A program made the position numbers and the translations under genes. From Candidatus Loosdrechtia aerotolerans (lineage in GTDB: Bacteria; Planctomycetota; Brocadiia; Brocadiales; Brocadiaceae), in assembly GCA_021646405.1 (NCBI GenBank), contig SOER01000031.1:1-40403 (forward strand): 40,403 nucleotides of DNA, read 5' to 3'. Positions 6,972-15,170 of this stretch are shown piece after piece; position 1 is the stretch's first letter; each line of letters opens with the position of its first letter. A model generated the notes under the pieces. That model was not told where the DNA came from. It worked only from the letters and a program-made list of their open reading frames with translations, and ran no database searches.

Positions 6972-8207
6972 ATGAAAAAAAGAGTTGTTGTCACAGGAAT
7001 GGGTGTAGTGTCACCCCTTGGATGTACCAAAGAGGAGTTCTGGGATAATCTTCTTAATGGAAAATCCGGAATAGAACCAATGACGACCCTTGACCTTTCT
7101 CCTTATAAATGTAAGTTAGGTGGAGAGGTGAGGGACTTGCATCCCGAGATCCATCTGGGAAGTAAGGGGTTAAAATATTTAAATAAGGGAACCCGGTTTC
7201 TGGGATCTGCCGCTAAAATGGCCCTCAATGATGCACAATTGCCTCCTGATGGTTCTTTATCAGACCAAATGGGGGTGGTTATTGGATCTTCCCTTGGTAA
7301 CTTTTCAGAAACAACGGATTATTTCTATGAGATTATCAGAAATAATCCATCTGAATTATCACCAATGCTCAGTTACGACGTTGCATTAAATTCCTCGATT
7401 AATTATGTCTCTGTTGTCTTTAAGATAAAGGGTCTTGCACGTACTATTTCATCAGGTTTTACATCAAGTGTCGATGCAGTAGGAAATGCATTTACGATGA
7501 TCCAGCGGGATATGGCCAGGGTTATTATTACAGGTGGAGTCGAGCAGATTTCTATCGACCTCTATCTGATATTTTATATAAGAGGTCTCCTCTCCGGCCT
7601 TGACGGGAAGAGAGAGGGTAGTACACCTTTTGATAAGGAAAGAAACGGCTTTGTAATGTCCGAGGGGAGTTACGTGGTAATCCTGGAGGAACTTCAACAT
7701 GCCCTGGACCGGGGAGCGCATATTTATGCGGAAATACGGGGTTTTGGAAATACCTTTGTCGGGGGAAGGGATTATTCACAAGAGGAAAGAATTCGCCGTG
7801 CTGAAAAGGCCATGTATTATGCCCTGGAAGATGCGAATATCAAAAAGGAAGATATCAATATCATTGGTGCAAACGCAAACGGATGTCAAATGCAGGACGC
7901 AGTTGAAGCAAAGGCCATTCAATCCTTTTACGGTCCGGCCAGTCAGCATATCCCGGTCTCCGCCATAAAATCGAATATAGGTGAGTCCTACGGCACTGCA
8001 GGCGCGGCTCAAGTTATTTCAACGATCATGTCTATGAATACAGGTACCGTACCGTATATCATCAATTATAAAGAAAGGGACCCTGAAATCTCCCTCAACC
8101 TCATTTCAGAAACCCCTCTGAAAAGAGACATCAGGAATGCAATGATAAACAATTTCGATTATGAGGGGAATAATTCATGTTTGATAGTGAGCAATTTTAA
8201 CGGATAA
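6972..8207 (+). CDS. Ketosynthase homologue lacking the catalytic triad
   Basis: A 411-residue protein with clear KAS fold: VVVTGMGVVSPLG at the N-terminus, the FDKERNGFVMSEG segment and a KSNIG loop. All three catalytic positions are changed. The Cys region reads SSGFTSSVDAVG with Phe163 at the nucleophile site, the NAHGTGT histidine is Asn303 (in NANGC), and the GH histidine is Glu338 (in NIGES). Normal decarboxylative condensation should not be possible. The reading frame is intact and the rest of the fold is conserved, so this is not simple decay. Chain-length factors of type II polyketide synthases also lack the Cys and act as partners of an active KS, although their usual replacement is Gln. 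The upstream intact ketosynthase is the likely partner. It starts at ATG 6972. Confidence 0.88.
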   Translation: MKKRVVVTGMGVVSPLGCTKEEFWDNLLNGKSGIEPMTTLDLSPYKCKLGGEVRDLHPEIHLGSKGLKYLNKGTRFLGSAAKMALNDAQLPPDGSLSDQMGVVIGSSLGNFSETTDYFYEIIRNNPSELSPMLSYDVALNSSINYVSVVFKIKGLARTISSGFTSSVDAVGNAFTMIQRDMARVIITGGVEQISIDLYLIFYIRGLLSGLDGKREGSTPFDKERNGFVMSEGSYVVILEELQHALDRGAHIYAEIRGFGNTFVGGRDYSQEERIRRAEKAMYYALEDANIKKEDINIIGANANGCQMQDAVEAKAIQSFYGPASQHIPVSAIKSNIGESYGTAGAAQVISTIMSMNTGTVPYIINYKERDPEISLNLISETPLKRDIRNAMINNFDYEGNNSCLIVSNFNG

Positions 8208-8253
8208 TATAAGTCCTTTTTCCCAAATATTTTTTATATAAGCGGCCACACTG

Positions 8254-8397
8254 TTACCACCCCAGCGACCAGTTTTTATCCCGCACTCTCTGTACTGGTT
8301 TACCAGAGGCAATATGTGCCAATGCCGGATATCGTTCCCTCAGACGCTTATTTTCAATAGCGACACTTTTCTGAAGCAGGATTTCAGCTTTTTTAAA
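8254..8397 (-). pseudogene. Decayed ORF remnant between operons
   Basis: The minus strand is open for 47 codons plus TAA (8254-8256), with an in-frame TAA just upstream (8398-8400) and no start codon of standard type. The peptide looks protein-like: a helical AEILLQKSVAIENKRLRERY segment followed by GKPVQRVRDKNWSLGW. I do not recognise it; the style resembles the C-terminus of a DNA-binding or transposase-related protein, but that is a guess. It lies in the 200 bases before the nickel operon promoter. Confidence 0.3.
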
Positions 8398-8410
8398 TTA
8401 TAAAAAATCC

Positions 8411-8438
8411 TTGATATTGCCATAAATGGTGTTACAAT
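8411..8438 (+). promoter_or_regulatory. Promoter of the nickel transporter operon
   Basis: TTGATA (8411-8416) and TACAAT (8433-8438) are separated by 16 bases, a reasonable sigma-70-type promoter. The -10 box lies inside the inverted repeat 8429-8455, so a repressor bound there would block RNA polymerase. Confidence 0.55.
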
Positions 8439-8455
8439 ATTTATATTAGTAACAC
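8429..8455. promoter_or_regulatory. NikR-type operator GTGTTAC-N13-GTAACAC
   Basis: A perfect inverted repeat: GTGTTAC (8429-8435), 13 bases, GTAACAC (8449-8455). This matches the NikR site type GTGTTAC-N13/14-GTAACAC described in comparative genomics of nickel regulation and for Geobacter NikR. It overlaps the -10 box upstream of an ECF nickel/cobalt transporter, which supports nickel-dependent repression and points to nickel rather than cobalt as the substrate. No nikR gene is in this window. Confidence 0.8.
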
Positions 8456-8503
8456 TATCTGTTTCAATGTGTTTAACACCGATAAACAATCGGGGAACTT
8501 TTG

Positions 8504-9109
8504 ATGCATATCAGTGACGGGGTTCTTTCTCCTGCTGTTGTTGGAATAGGCTGGACAATAGCTTTGCCATCTTTGGCAATATCAATTCGCCGTTTGCAGA
8601 CTGATCAGGTGGGCGCCTACGGAGTGGTTGCTGCGGCCTTCTTTGCAGGTTCCACGATCCATTTACCCGTTGGCCTTTTTAGCATGCACCTCGTGCTTAC
8701 AGGTATTGCCGGACTTTTGCTTGGCTGGGGCGCTTTAACCGTAATCACCGTGGGTCTTCTCCTGCAAGCATTGTTTATTGGTTTCGGAGGACTTATTATT
8801 CTAGGTATTAATATTTCAATTATGGCTTTGCCCGGCGCCATGATGGGAGTGTTCGGACGTTACTGGATACAACGACTTGCATCCAGAAAACAGCCATGGA
8901 TAGGAGTACTTGTATGTAGCGGAACCATTTTTATTTCTGCAACTTTACTCTTTGCCACTTTAGCAACTACTCACCCCGGGCTAAAAGTGCTTGCAAAATT
9001 GGTATTTTTAGGACATTTACCTGTTGCTGCCGTAGAAGGGATCATTGGTTTTTGGCTTGTATATTTTCTGCAAAAAGTAAAACCATCATTGCTTGGGATC
9101 CAACCATGA
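8504..9109 (+). CDS. nikM: ECF nickel/cobalt transporter substrate component (NikM/CbiM)
   Basis: Substrate-binding membrane subunit of an energy-coupling-factor transporter for Ni(II) or Co(II), in the inner membrane. It has 201 residues with about six hydrophobic segments. The N-terminus MHISDGVLSP is the family signature; in this family the free amino group and His2 bind the metal, so the start must be ATG 8504, although an upstream in-frame TTG exists at 8501. GGGGA lies just before it. His residues in TIHLPVGLFSMHLVLTG form the other expected ligands. The stop codon overlaps the next ATG (ATGA), and four genes follow as a tight operon. The NikR-type operator upstream favours nickel. Confidence 0.9.
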   Translation: MHISDGVLSPAVVGIGWTIALPSLAISIRRLQTDQVGAYGVVAAAFFAGSTIHLPVGLFSMHLVLTGIAGLLLGWGALTVITVGLLLQALFIGFGGLIILGINISIMALPGAMMGVFGRYWIQRLASRKQPWIGVLVCSGTIFISATLLFATLATTHPGLKVLAKLVFLGHLPVAAVEGIIGFWLVYFLQKVKPSLLGIQP

Positions 9110-9537
9110 GAATATTTTACATTCTTCTTTTTTGTATTCTTTCTTTGTTTCCTTCGGCAGCAATTGCGCACGGATTATATCTTACTTCAAAGGACGGGAA
9201 AATATTTGCTCATTTTAGTGACCACTCTCCAGCCGCCCACGCTGTAGTGTGTATCGTTGATGAGGATGGTATCGAAATTCTTAGAGAAACATTGGATGAG
9301 AAAGGAAGCTGGCAACTACCAGATAGTTTTAATAATATACCGCACATGATCATTATTGAAGCTCCAGGTGGGCATCGCACTTATATGACCTGGGAGGAAG
9401 TCGTACAAGGAACTTCCCGGAAATTCTTCAATTATCTTATTATTCGTACCGCATTAGGAGTTGTCGTTCTCTGTTGCTGCGGCTTTCTTATAAAACACTT
9501 TTTAAAACCGAGATCCAAAATTTCTAATCCAAAATGA
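9106..9537 (+). CDS. Small membrane-anchored subunit of the nickel ECF transporter (NikN/NikL-like)
   Basis: A 143-residue protein with an N-terminal hydrophobic segment (residues about 3-20, ending SAAIAHG), an extracytoplasmic stretch of about 90 residues and a C-terminal transmembrane helix (about 112-130) with a basic tail. The His just after the possible cleavage site and further His residues (HFSDHSPAAHA) suggest metal handling. This two-helix layout and its place between the M and Q genes match the NikN, NikL or CbiN accessory subunits, which help the M component load metal. The sequence is too divergent for me to choose among them. Start ATG 9106 overlaps the nikM stop by four bases, and its own stop overlaps the next ATG in the same way. 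Confidence 0.7.
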   Translation: MRIFYILLFCILSLFPSAAIAHGLYLTSKDGKIFAHFSDHSPAAHAVVCIVDEDGIEILRETLDEKGSWQLPDSFNNIPHMIIIEAPGGHRTYMTWEEVVQGTSRKFFNYLIIRTALGVVVLCCCGFLIKHFLKPRSKISNPK

Positions 9538-10202
9538 ACAAGTCTTCCCCTTCAACCCGAACCGGAACCGTACTTATTCTGTTAATTCTAACAGGACTTG
9601 GATTGCTCGATAATCTTTTCTTTCTTCTTACCTGTTTACTCACTATTGGTATATTCGCAGCGTTGGTAGTAAGAAAAACATATGTTACCGTATGGCGTTG
9701 TAAGGAAATACTAATCTTTTTTATACTTACAGGTGTAAGCCTGCTTTTGACAAAGGACGGAAGGTTTCTTGCCCCTCCTTTGATAACTAAAATGCTATCC
9801 ATGTGGTTGTGGGTTGTGCTCTGGATTAACTGGGTTGGATTTGAGCGAATCCTGTCAACCTTTGAAAGATTAGGTATACCTTCAATCCTAATACATATTA
9901 TAGCCTTTACTGCACGGTTTTTACCGATTTTGTCTGAACGGTCAAGAATGATGTTCGCCGCTCAGGCATCCCGGGGATCAAAATCAGGCATACACCCTTT
10001 GCAATTGCGTAACCTTGCATGGGGAATCGGCTGTTTACTGCTAACAAGTTTTGAGCAGGCTGAAAATGTTGAACGCGCCATGAAGTCCCGCGGGTTTAGC
10101 GGTACATTCCCAATCCTCGTTGAAGATACAGTTGTGGTTCCCTACGGTAGTTTGATTTTTTTATTTATCTTTACAGGTATTGTGTGGTTTGGAGTCTTTT
10201 GA
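9534..10202 (+). CDS. nikQ: ECF transporter transmembrane component (NikQ/CbiQ)
   Basis: The T-component that couples the ATPase to the substrate-binding subunit in the inner membrane. It has 222 residues with four to five hydrophobic segments. The two diagnostic coupling motifs are visible: AAQASRG at about 144-150 and AMKSRGF at about 183-189, whose Ala-Arg-Gly pattern contacts the ATPase. Start ATG 9534 overlaps the preceding stop by four bases and the stop is one base before the ATPase start, so translation is tightly coupled. The product is assigned to nickel with the rest of the operon; CbiQ for cobalt is the alternative. Confidence 0.88.
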   Translation: MNKSSPSTRTGTVLILLILTGLGLLDNLFFLLTCLLTIGIFAALVVRKTYVTVWRCKEILIFFILTGVSLLLTKDGRFLAPPLITKMLSMWLWVVLWINWVGFERILSTFERLGIPSILIHIIAFTARFLPILSERSRMMFAAQASRGSKSGIHPLQLRNLAWGIGCLLLTSFEQAENVERAMKSRGFSGTFPILVEDTVVVPYGSLIFLFIFTGIVWFGVF

Positions 10203-10203
10203 G

Positions 10204-10926
10204 ATGTCCTGTGTTATACGTGCCCTAAATTTATCCTTCAGATACCAAAATGGTGAGCCGGCACTATCTGAACTATCATTAGCAGTCCATCAACATGAAA
10301 AAGTGGGAGTAATAGGACCAAGCGGGGCAGGGAAAACTACCTTTTTCTGGCATTTGAATGGTTTGCTAAAGCCCACTTCAGGGTGTATAGAGGTATTAGA
10401 CCGCCCTCTTTCCGAACATAAGAATGTTAATGAAGTCAGACGTCACGTGGCGCTGACGTTTCAACAGGTAAACGACCAGATCTTTTGTTCTTCTGTATGG
10501 GAAGAAATCGCCTTTGGCCCGAAAAACTTAGGATGGTCGAAACAAAAGGTAGATGAAACGGTAGAACGTTGGCTGACTTATTTTAACTTGAAGGATGTGA
10601 GCCATCGGCCTCCCCACCATTTATCGGGTGGGCAGAAACGAAGCGTTGCCTTAGCCGCTGCAATGGCCATGGAACCACAACTATTAATTCTTGATGAACC
10701 CGCTAATGACCTTGATCACAGGAACCGCCGCAAATTGATCACGTATCTTAAAGACATACAAATAGCCATTATGGTAGCTTCTCATGATTTATATTTTATT
10801 TCAGAAGTCACAAAACGCTGTATTTTAATGGGCAGTGGTAGAATTGTTGCTGATAAGCCAACCGTTGAGTTAATCCACGACGAGGATACACTACGGCAAT
10901 ACGGAATGGAGGCGATAAAAATGTAA
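10204..10926 (+). CDS. nikO: ECF transporter ATP-binding protein (NikO/CbiO)
   Basis: ABC ATPase that powers nickel or cobalt uptake from the cytoplasmic face. It has 240 residues from ATG 10204; a GTG-type extension to 10180 would overlap nikQ and is not needed. The Walker A motif is GPSGAGKT (38-45), the signature LSGGQKR at about 139, and Walker B LLILDEP with D-loop NDLD at about 160, followed by the switch His (ASHD). All catalytic motifs are intact. A single ATPase gene suggests a homodimer, usual in dedicated Ni/Co ECF transporters. The operon continues after 75 bases into a secreted beta-barrel-like protein. Confidence 0.92.
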   Translation: MSCVIRALNLSFRYQNGEPALSELSLAVHQHEKVGVIGPSGAGKTTFFWHLNGLLKPTSGCIEVLDRPLSEHKNVNEVRRHVALTFQQVNDQIFCSSVWEEIAFGPKNLGWSKQKVDETVERWLTYFNLKDVSHRPPHHLSGGQKRSVALAAAMAMEPQLLILDEPANDLDHRNRRKLITYLKDIQIAIMVASHDLYFISEVTKRCILMGSGRIVADKPTVELIHDEDTLRQYGMEAIKM

Positions 10927-11001
10927 AAAAATTTTTTTGCCTTTAGTAGCACGATTAATTTAAATGTAATACCATTTTAACCGGGAGATAGGGAGGTATA
11001 A

Positions 11002-12021
11002 ATGTTATCAAGGAAAAGATACAGACAATATTTTGTATGCTTTATTTTGTTAGTTTTTATTTTTATAATAAATGCAAATAGTGGTTTTGCCCATCACGGT
11101 GGGGTATCTGCGGCATTTGGACCCGGAGCGCCTGTTGAAACAGCTTCCCCATTGGCCCTTGGCAAGGGGACTTTTTTACTATACGAAAAGTTTGAGTATG
11201 TGCCTTTTGAACACAAAAACCATGCTGAACCTGAAAACATCAATACTTTCACGTTTTTCAATACCCTTATCGGATATGGGCTTACCGATGCATTAAGTAT
11301 TTATGCCACGTTACCGGTTGCAATAAAAAACCAGGATAATCTGGGTACTTCGAGTGGGTTGGGAGACTTAGGGTTCATAGTCCAGTACGGTTTCAAGATT
11401 GGTGAAAGAGACGGTATCCGCGGCTTATATAGTTTTGGCCCCGAAGACTCTTACGGCGAACTTTATAGTCTGGATGATATCAAGATGTCTCTGTTTGCTG
11501 GTTTTACTGTGCCGAGTGGAACTACGTCAAATCGTGACAATAGCGGAAATACCTTCGACATGGGTATGCAGCCTGGGTTTGGTGCTCCCAGTTTCAATTT
11601 TGGCTTTGCGGCATCAAAAATGATTATTCCCCATCTCACCCTGACAGGAGACACTTCACTTACTGTATTTACGGAGCATAACGATGGTAAGCCAGGTAAT
11701 GAAACCCGTTTTAACCTGGCAGTCGGATATGAAATCTTCGAAAAAAAGAATGGTTTTCTCTCCAGGCTGGATATTATTGGTGAATCGAACTTACTTCATC
11801 TGACGAAGGATCAGGATGATCAAAGAGAAAAAGACGATGCTACCGGTGGGGTTATCCTTTATCTTTCTCCGGGTTTGAGGGCAACCTTTGGCGAATATAT
11901 TAGCATCGGGGCTTTAATTAAGTTCCCTACATGGCAGGATCTTAATAATGAATCAGAACAGCAGGGTTCCGAAGGCCTGGAAAAATACAGGGCGATAATC
12001 ACCTGTTCCGTATCTTTTTAA
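11002..12021 (+). CDS. Secreted beta-barrel-like protein with HHGG start
   Basis: A 339-residue protein with a clear signal peptide (residues about 1-30, cleaved near GFA-HHGG). The mature part is Gly-, aromatic- and Thr-rich with alternating strands (LALGKGTFLLYEKFEY, LGDLGFIVQYGF, LFAGFTVPSGT, YLSPGLRATF) and ends in VSF, typical of outer-membrane beta-barrels; it resembles the transporter family sometimes named MetA-pathway-of-phenol-degradation. A strong RBS (GGGAGG) precedes ATG 11002. It follows the nickel ECF genes on the same strand, so it could be the outer-membrane entry route for the metal, and the mature N-terminus beginning with two His could bind metal. This role is inferred from context. 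Confidence 0.7.
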   Translation: MLSRKRYRQYFVCFILLVFIFIINANSGFAHHGGVSAAFGPGAPVETASPLALGKGTFLLYEKFEYVPFEHKNHAEPENINTFTFFNTLIGYGLTDALSIYATLPVAIKNQDNLGTSSGLGDLGFIVQYGFKIGERDGIRGLYSFGPEDSYGELYSLDDIKMSLFAGFTVPSGTTSNRDNSGNTFDMGMQPGFGAPSFNFGFAASKMIIPHLTLTGDTSLTVFTEHNDGKPGNETRFNLAVGYEIFEKKNGFLSRLDIIGESNLLHLTKDQDDQREKDDATGGVILYLSPGLRATFGEYISIGALIKFPTWQDLNNESEQQGSEGLEKYRAIITCSVSF

Positions 12022-12063
12022 TGAAATAATTAAATTAGGTCTGCGACTACTGAAAATGTAAAA

Positions 12064-12155
12064 TTTCCCTCCCTTGATGAGAGGGACTAAGGGAGGGTGA
12101 CCAACTTGCTTTTCCACCCCACCTAACATCCCTCATCGAGAGGGGAGGAGAAAAC
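12064..12155. repeat. Imperfect long inverted repeat
   Basis: The left half (TTTCCCTCCCTTGATGAGAG, then GGACTAAGGGAGGGTGA) and the reverse complement of the right half (CTCCTCCCCTCTCGATGAG, then GGATGTTAGGTGGGGTG) align as an imperfect inverted repeat around a short centre. It sits between two convergent genes and encodes nothing. This style of CCCTCCC/GGGAGGG intergenic palindrome is common as a non-autonomous repeat and could also end transcription from either side. Confidence 0.5.
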
Positions 12156-12198
12156 TTGATTTCGATTTCCATTGTATAGAAATTTCATTATTTAAGGT

Positions 12199-12753
12199 CT
12201 ATTGTCTGCTGTATTTCCCTATCAGTTGTCCTTCTGCAAGGATATGTCCCTCCATTGCACCGAGCAACTGCTTTTTTGTGATACCTGCATCAAGATTGAT
12301 CTCTGTGTCTAGTGCATAAAGTTTAAAAAAGTACCTGTGTGTACCGCTTGGTGGGCATGGCCCTCCATAACCAATTTTCTTAAAATCAGTTGTACCCTGT
12401 TTGGCACCATTCTCAAGTACCTTTTCCGGTGGTATGTTTTCAGATAATTCCCGGACGTCTGCGGGGAGATTAAAGAGTACCCAATGGACCCATGTCCCCA
12501 TTGGTGCGTCGGGATCATCCGAGATAAGGGCGATGCTCTTTGTTCCATCCGGAACAGCGGACCATGATAAAGGAGGTGAAATATCCTGACCATCACAGGT
12601 ATATTTCTTCGGTATCATGCCTCCCTCCTCGAAGGCTGAGCTTTTTACTTGGATTCCCATTTTACGTTCTCCTTTTGGACTGGCATCCGATAGAGTGTGA
12701 TAAGAGTAAAATACGATGAGTGCGATGAAGAAGCAATTCATTTTTTTTAACAT
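12199..12753 (-). CDS. Exported PEBP-family protein (YbhB/YbcL-like)
   Basis: A phosphatidylethanolamine-binding-protein family member of 184 residues. A hydrophobic signal segment (residues about 5-22) precedes the PEBP domain, so it is probably periplasmic. Family motifs are DDPDAPMGTWVHW and GPCPPSGTHRYFFKLYALD, which form the anion-binding pocket. The start is ATG 12753, with GGAGGAATT at ideal distance; a frame extension to 12798 lacks an RBS. The bacterial family is widespread and its role unclear; the pocket suggests binding of a phosphate-bearing ligand. It lies 88 bases after the second ABC permease on the same strand, possibly in the same transcript. Confidence 0.9.
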   Translation of the reverse strand: MLKKMNCFFIALIVFYSYHTLSDASPKGERKMGIQVKSSAFEEGGMIPKKYTCDGQDISPPLSWSAVPDGTKSIALISDDPDAPMGTWVHWVLFNLPADVRELSENIPPEKVLENGAKQGTTDFKKIGYGGPCPPSGTHRYFFKLYALDTEINLDAGITKKQLLGAMEGHILAEGQLIGKYSRQ

Positions 12754-12841
12754 AAATAATTCCTCCATAAATACTCGACCACAATCTATTCCTATCATAA
12801 TTCAGTCCCTCTGTCAATTCATGGATAAAAAATAAAGGGAA

Positions 12842-14008
12842 TTACCTTGCCCTCAGTGCATCAACAATATTCATTCTGGATGCGCGATATGCCGGGAGGA
12901 CTCCTCCGGCAAGTCCCATGATAAGGGAGAAGATGAGAGACTGGGAAATGATTTTACCGGTCAGGGTAAATGAAAATGCGAGTTCAGAGAATGTCTGCCA
13001 GTTGACGGTAGAGATGGTGAGGATTTGCATGAAAGAGGAAAAGACAAGCCCAAGAAACCCACCGATAGAGCTCATCAGTATTGATTCTGCAAGAAAGGCG
13101 ATAAGGATACTTCTCCGTTGAAAGCCGAGTGCTCTCAGGGTACCAATTTCACTGATGCGGTTTGCCACCGCTGAATTCATGGTAATCATTGCGCCGATCG
13201 TTGCACCAATAGAAAATATTAACGTTAAGGATATTCCGAGTATACGGAGGAATTTTACCATAAACACAGACTGATCAGCGTAATACTGTATCTCACGTTT
13301 GGCTTCAAGGTTTAACCGAGGGTCGTTTTCGATCCGTTCTTTGACGGTATCAAATTCAGTATAATCGCGGAGCTTAAAGGTAACCGATGAATAGACAGGC
13401 CTCCGAAATGCCTGCATAAACTGATCAGCATCACCCCATATTTCTGAATTGAACCCCGTATTATCAGCATGAAATATACCAACTACCGTCCATCCCCTCA
13501 GGGCAAAACGGAGTGTCTCTCCTATATCACAACCTTTAAATCTTTTTGCAATGCTTTCTCCTACGGCAATTTCAGAAGAACCCGTTTTCGGCATACGGCC
13601 TCTGATAAGTTTCACTTGTGTCCGCAGGGAGAGTGACTGATTGCTGATTCCTCTGAGGGTAACGTTTGAGGGCTTTTCACTTCCTTTCTTTCGTAAGTTT
13701 ATGATAACAGCGAGTTCCCTGGCGATAAGTTTTCGCCCGCTTTTATCAATTGCTATTTCTGGTTGGGTTTCAATGACAGATGCCTGATACCTGTCTATCC
13801 CACTCTGTATTTCAGAATTTGAGCCCCGCCGGAGAACCAATACGTTATCGTATGAACCCGTGTTTACCATAGTCCTGCGGAATCCCTCAGCAAGCATAAG
13901 GGTAGTAGCAAATACAAAGACAACGAGTGCCATCCCCGCAGCCGTGAGGGCTGTTGTAAGGCGTCTCGTTATAAGATTGCGAAAACTATACGATAAAGGT
14001 ACTCCCAT
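12842..14008 (-). CDS. ABC exporter permease, MacB/FtsX type (second)
   Basis: A 388-residue inner-membrane permease. It has one N-terminal transmembrane helix (about 15-40), a large periplasmic MacB-type domain (about 45-250) and three C-terminal helices forming the FtsX domain, ending with a characteristic PAYRASRMNIVDALRAR tail. It starts four bases after the stop of its paralogue, with AGGAGG upstream. Together with the paralogue, the LolD-like ATPase and the HlyD-type adaptor it forms a type VII (mechanotransmission) ABC system. The cargo is unknown: macrolides, peptides, siderophores and lipoproteins are known for relatives. Confidence 0.88.
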   Translation of the reverse strand: MGVPLSYSFRNLITRRLTTALTAAGMALVVFVFATTLMLAEGFRRTMVNTGSYDNVLVLRRGSNSEIQSGIDRYQASVIETQPEIAIDKSGRKLIARELAVIINLRKKGSEKPSNVTLRGISNQSLSLRTQVKLIRGRMPKTGSSEIAVGESIAKRFKGCDIGETLRFALRGWTVVGIFHADNTGFNSEIWGDADQFMQAFRRPVYSSVTFKLRDYTEFDTVKERIENDPRLNLEAKREIQYYADQSVFMVKFLRILGISLTLIFSIGATIGAMITMNSAVANRISEIGTLRALGFQRRSILIAFLAESILMSSIGGFLGLVFSSFMQILTISTVNWQTFSELAFSFTLTGKIISQSLIFSLIMGLAGGVLPAYRASRMNIVDALRAR

Positions 14009-14012
14009 ATTT

Positions 14013-15170
14013 TTATCCTATCCTCCTGAGACCTTCGGCAATCCGGATCCGGGTGGCATGCCAGGCAGGGGCGACGGCAGCCATTATACCAACCAGGGTT
14101 GAAGCTGCCAGTGAAAGGAGCATGGTATTGAGTGATATAGTGAAGACGGGAAAGTAAGTGCCTATGTGTTCTCTAAAGATTTTTGCACTTGGGAAGGTAA
14201 GGGCAACACCAAATACACATCCAATGGTAGTGATCAGTAACGATTCACCGAATATCAGTACTGATAAGTGCCAGCCGCCAAACCCGAGTGTCTTCATAAT
14301 CGCATACTCACCGATTCGTTCACGTGCAGTCATAACCATGGTATTGGCTACCACAGCCATTATAATAATAATTACCATGAAAGAGACGAGCTGGATTACG
14401 ACAACAATTGCTTCTGTCATAGAAATGAAACTAAGCTGGAAGGATTTTTCTGTTTCCGTCAGGGTTTCTGCAAGGGAGTTCTTAAATGTTTCATCTATTG
14501 CTTCGGATACCCGGGGTGCCAGATCAGGGTCTGCTATTTTTTCTATGTATATCCCTACCTGATCAGCCCGGTTTGGTAAGGACTTCTTTAAACTTTCATT
14601 CAGATAATTCCAATGAAAAAAGAACTGTGTTTCATCGGTATTTTTTTCTGCCCCATGATAAATACCCCGTAAGGTGAAATTCCACGTACCGGGATAAATA
14701 GTACCTATCAGGGGTATTGTATCGCCGATCTTCCAATCAAACCTCTCTGCTACTTTCCGGCCGGCAATGACTGCTCCCCGGTCCCGGAAGAATGCGGCTT
14801 TTTGGTCATCCGGTAAAACATACTCCGGATATATTTCAAGGAATGATTCCGGTTCAATGGCAAAATTGGGTATGAAGTTTTTTTCCGAGATATAGGTGCC
14901 ATTGAACCATACGGCATACGATACGTTTTCCACGCCCGGTATTCGCTGGATTTTTTCTTTATAAGAGAGGGGAAGGGGGAAAACAAGGGAGATTGAGTTT
15001 CTGGTAATAAGGCGAACAGAGGAAGATGCCTCTACTCCTGCGTACCATGCGTTTACTAAGGTTCTCAAAATACCAAAAGCCAGGATTGCAATGGTAACCC
15101 CCAGGATAGTTAACCAGGTACGTTGTTTGTGGCGAAATGTGTTCCTGTAGATAAGCTTAAACAGGTGCAC
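14013..15170 (-). CDS. ABC exporter permease, MacB/FtsX type (first)
   Basis: A 385-residue permease with the same layout as its downstream paralogue: N-terminal helix (TWLTILGVTIAILAFGIL), periplasmic domain, and C-terminal FtsX helices including ARERIGEYAIMKTLGFG, the usual coupling-helix segment. I place the start at GTG 15170, which has AAAGG nine bases upstream and overlaps the ATPase gene by 14 bases; a TTG at 15188 is the alternative and lacks an RBS. Two non-identical permeases imply a heterodimer rather than the MacB homodimer, as in YknZ-like or other split systems. Confidence 0.87.
   Translation of the reverse strand: MHLFKLIYRNTFRHKQRTWLTILGVTIAILAFGILRTLVNAWYAGVEASSSVRLITRNSISLVFPLPLSYKEKIQRIPGVENVSYAVWFNGTYISEKNFIPNFAIEPESFLEIYPEYVLPDDQKAAFFRDRGAVIAGRKVAERFDWKIGDTIPLIGTIYPGTWNFTLRGIYHGAEKNTDETQFFFHWNYLNESLKKSLPNRADQVGIYIEKIADPDLAPRVSEAIDETFKNSLAETLTETEKSFQLSFISMTEAIVVVIQLVSFMVIIIIMAVVANTMVMTARERIGEYAIMKTLGFGGWHLSVLIFGESLLITTIGCVFGVALTFPSAKIFREHIGTYFPVFTISLNTMLLSLAASTLVGIMAAVAPAWHATRIRIAEGLRRIG

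Noticed and set aside
7464-8012. ORFs on both strands within the second ketosynthase gene
   Set aside because: Shadow frames; the KAS-fold frame spans the whole region without a break.
14158-14677. Overlapping plus-strand ORFs of 63-134 residues
   Set aside because: They lie wholly antisense to the first ABC permease and have the composition of shadow frames.
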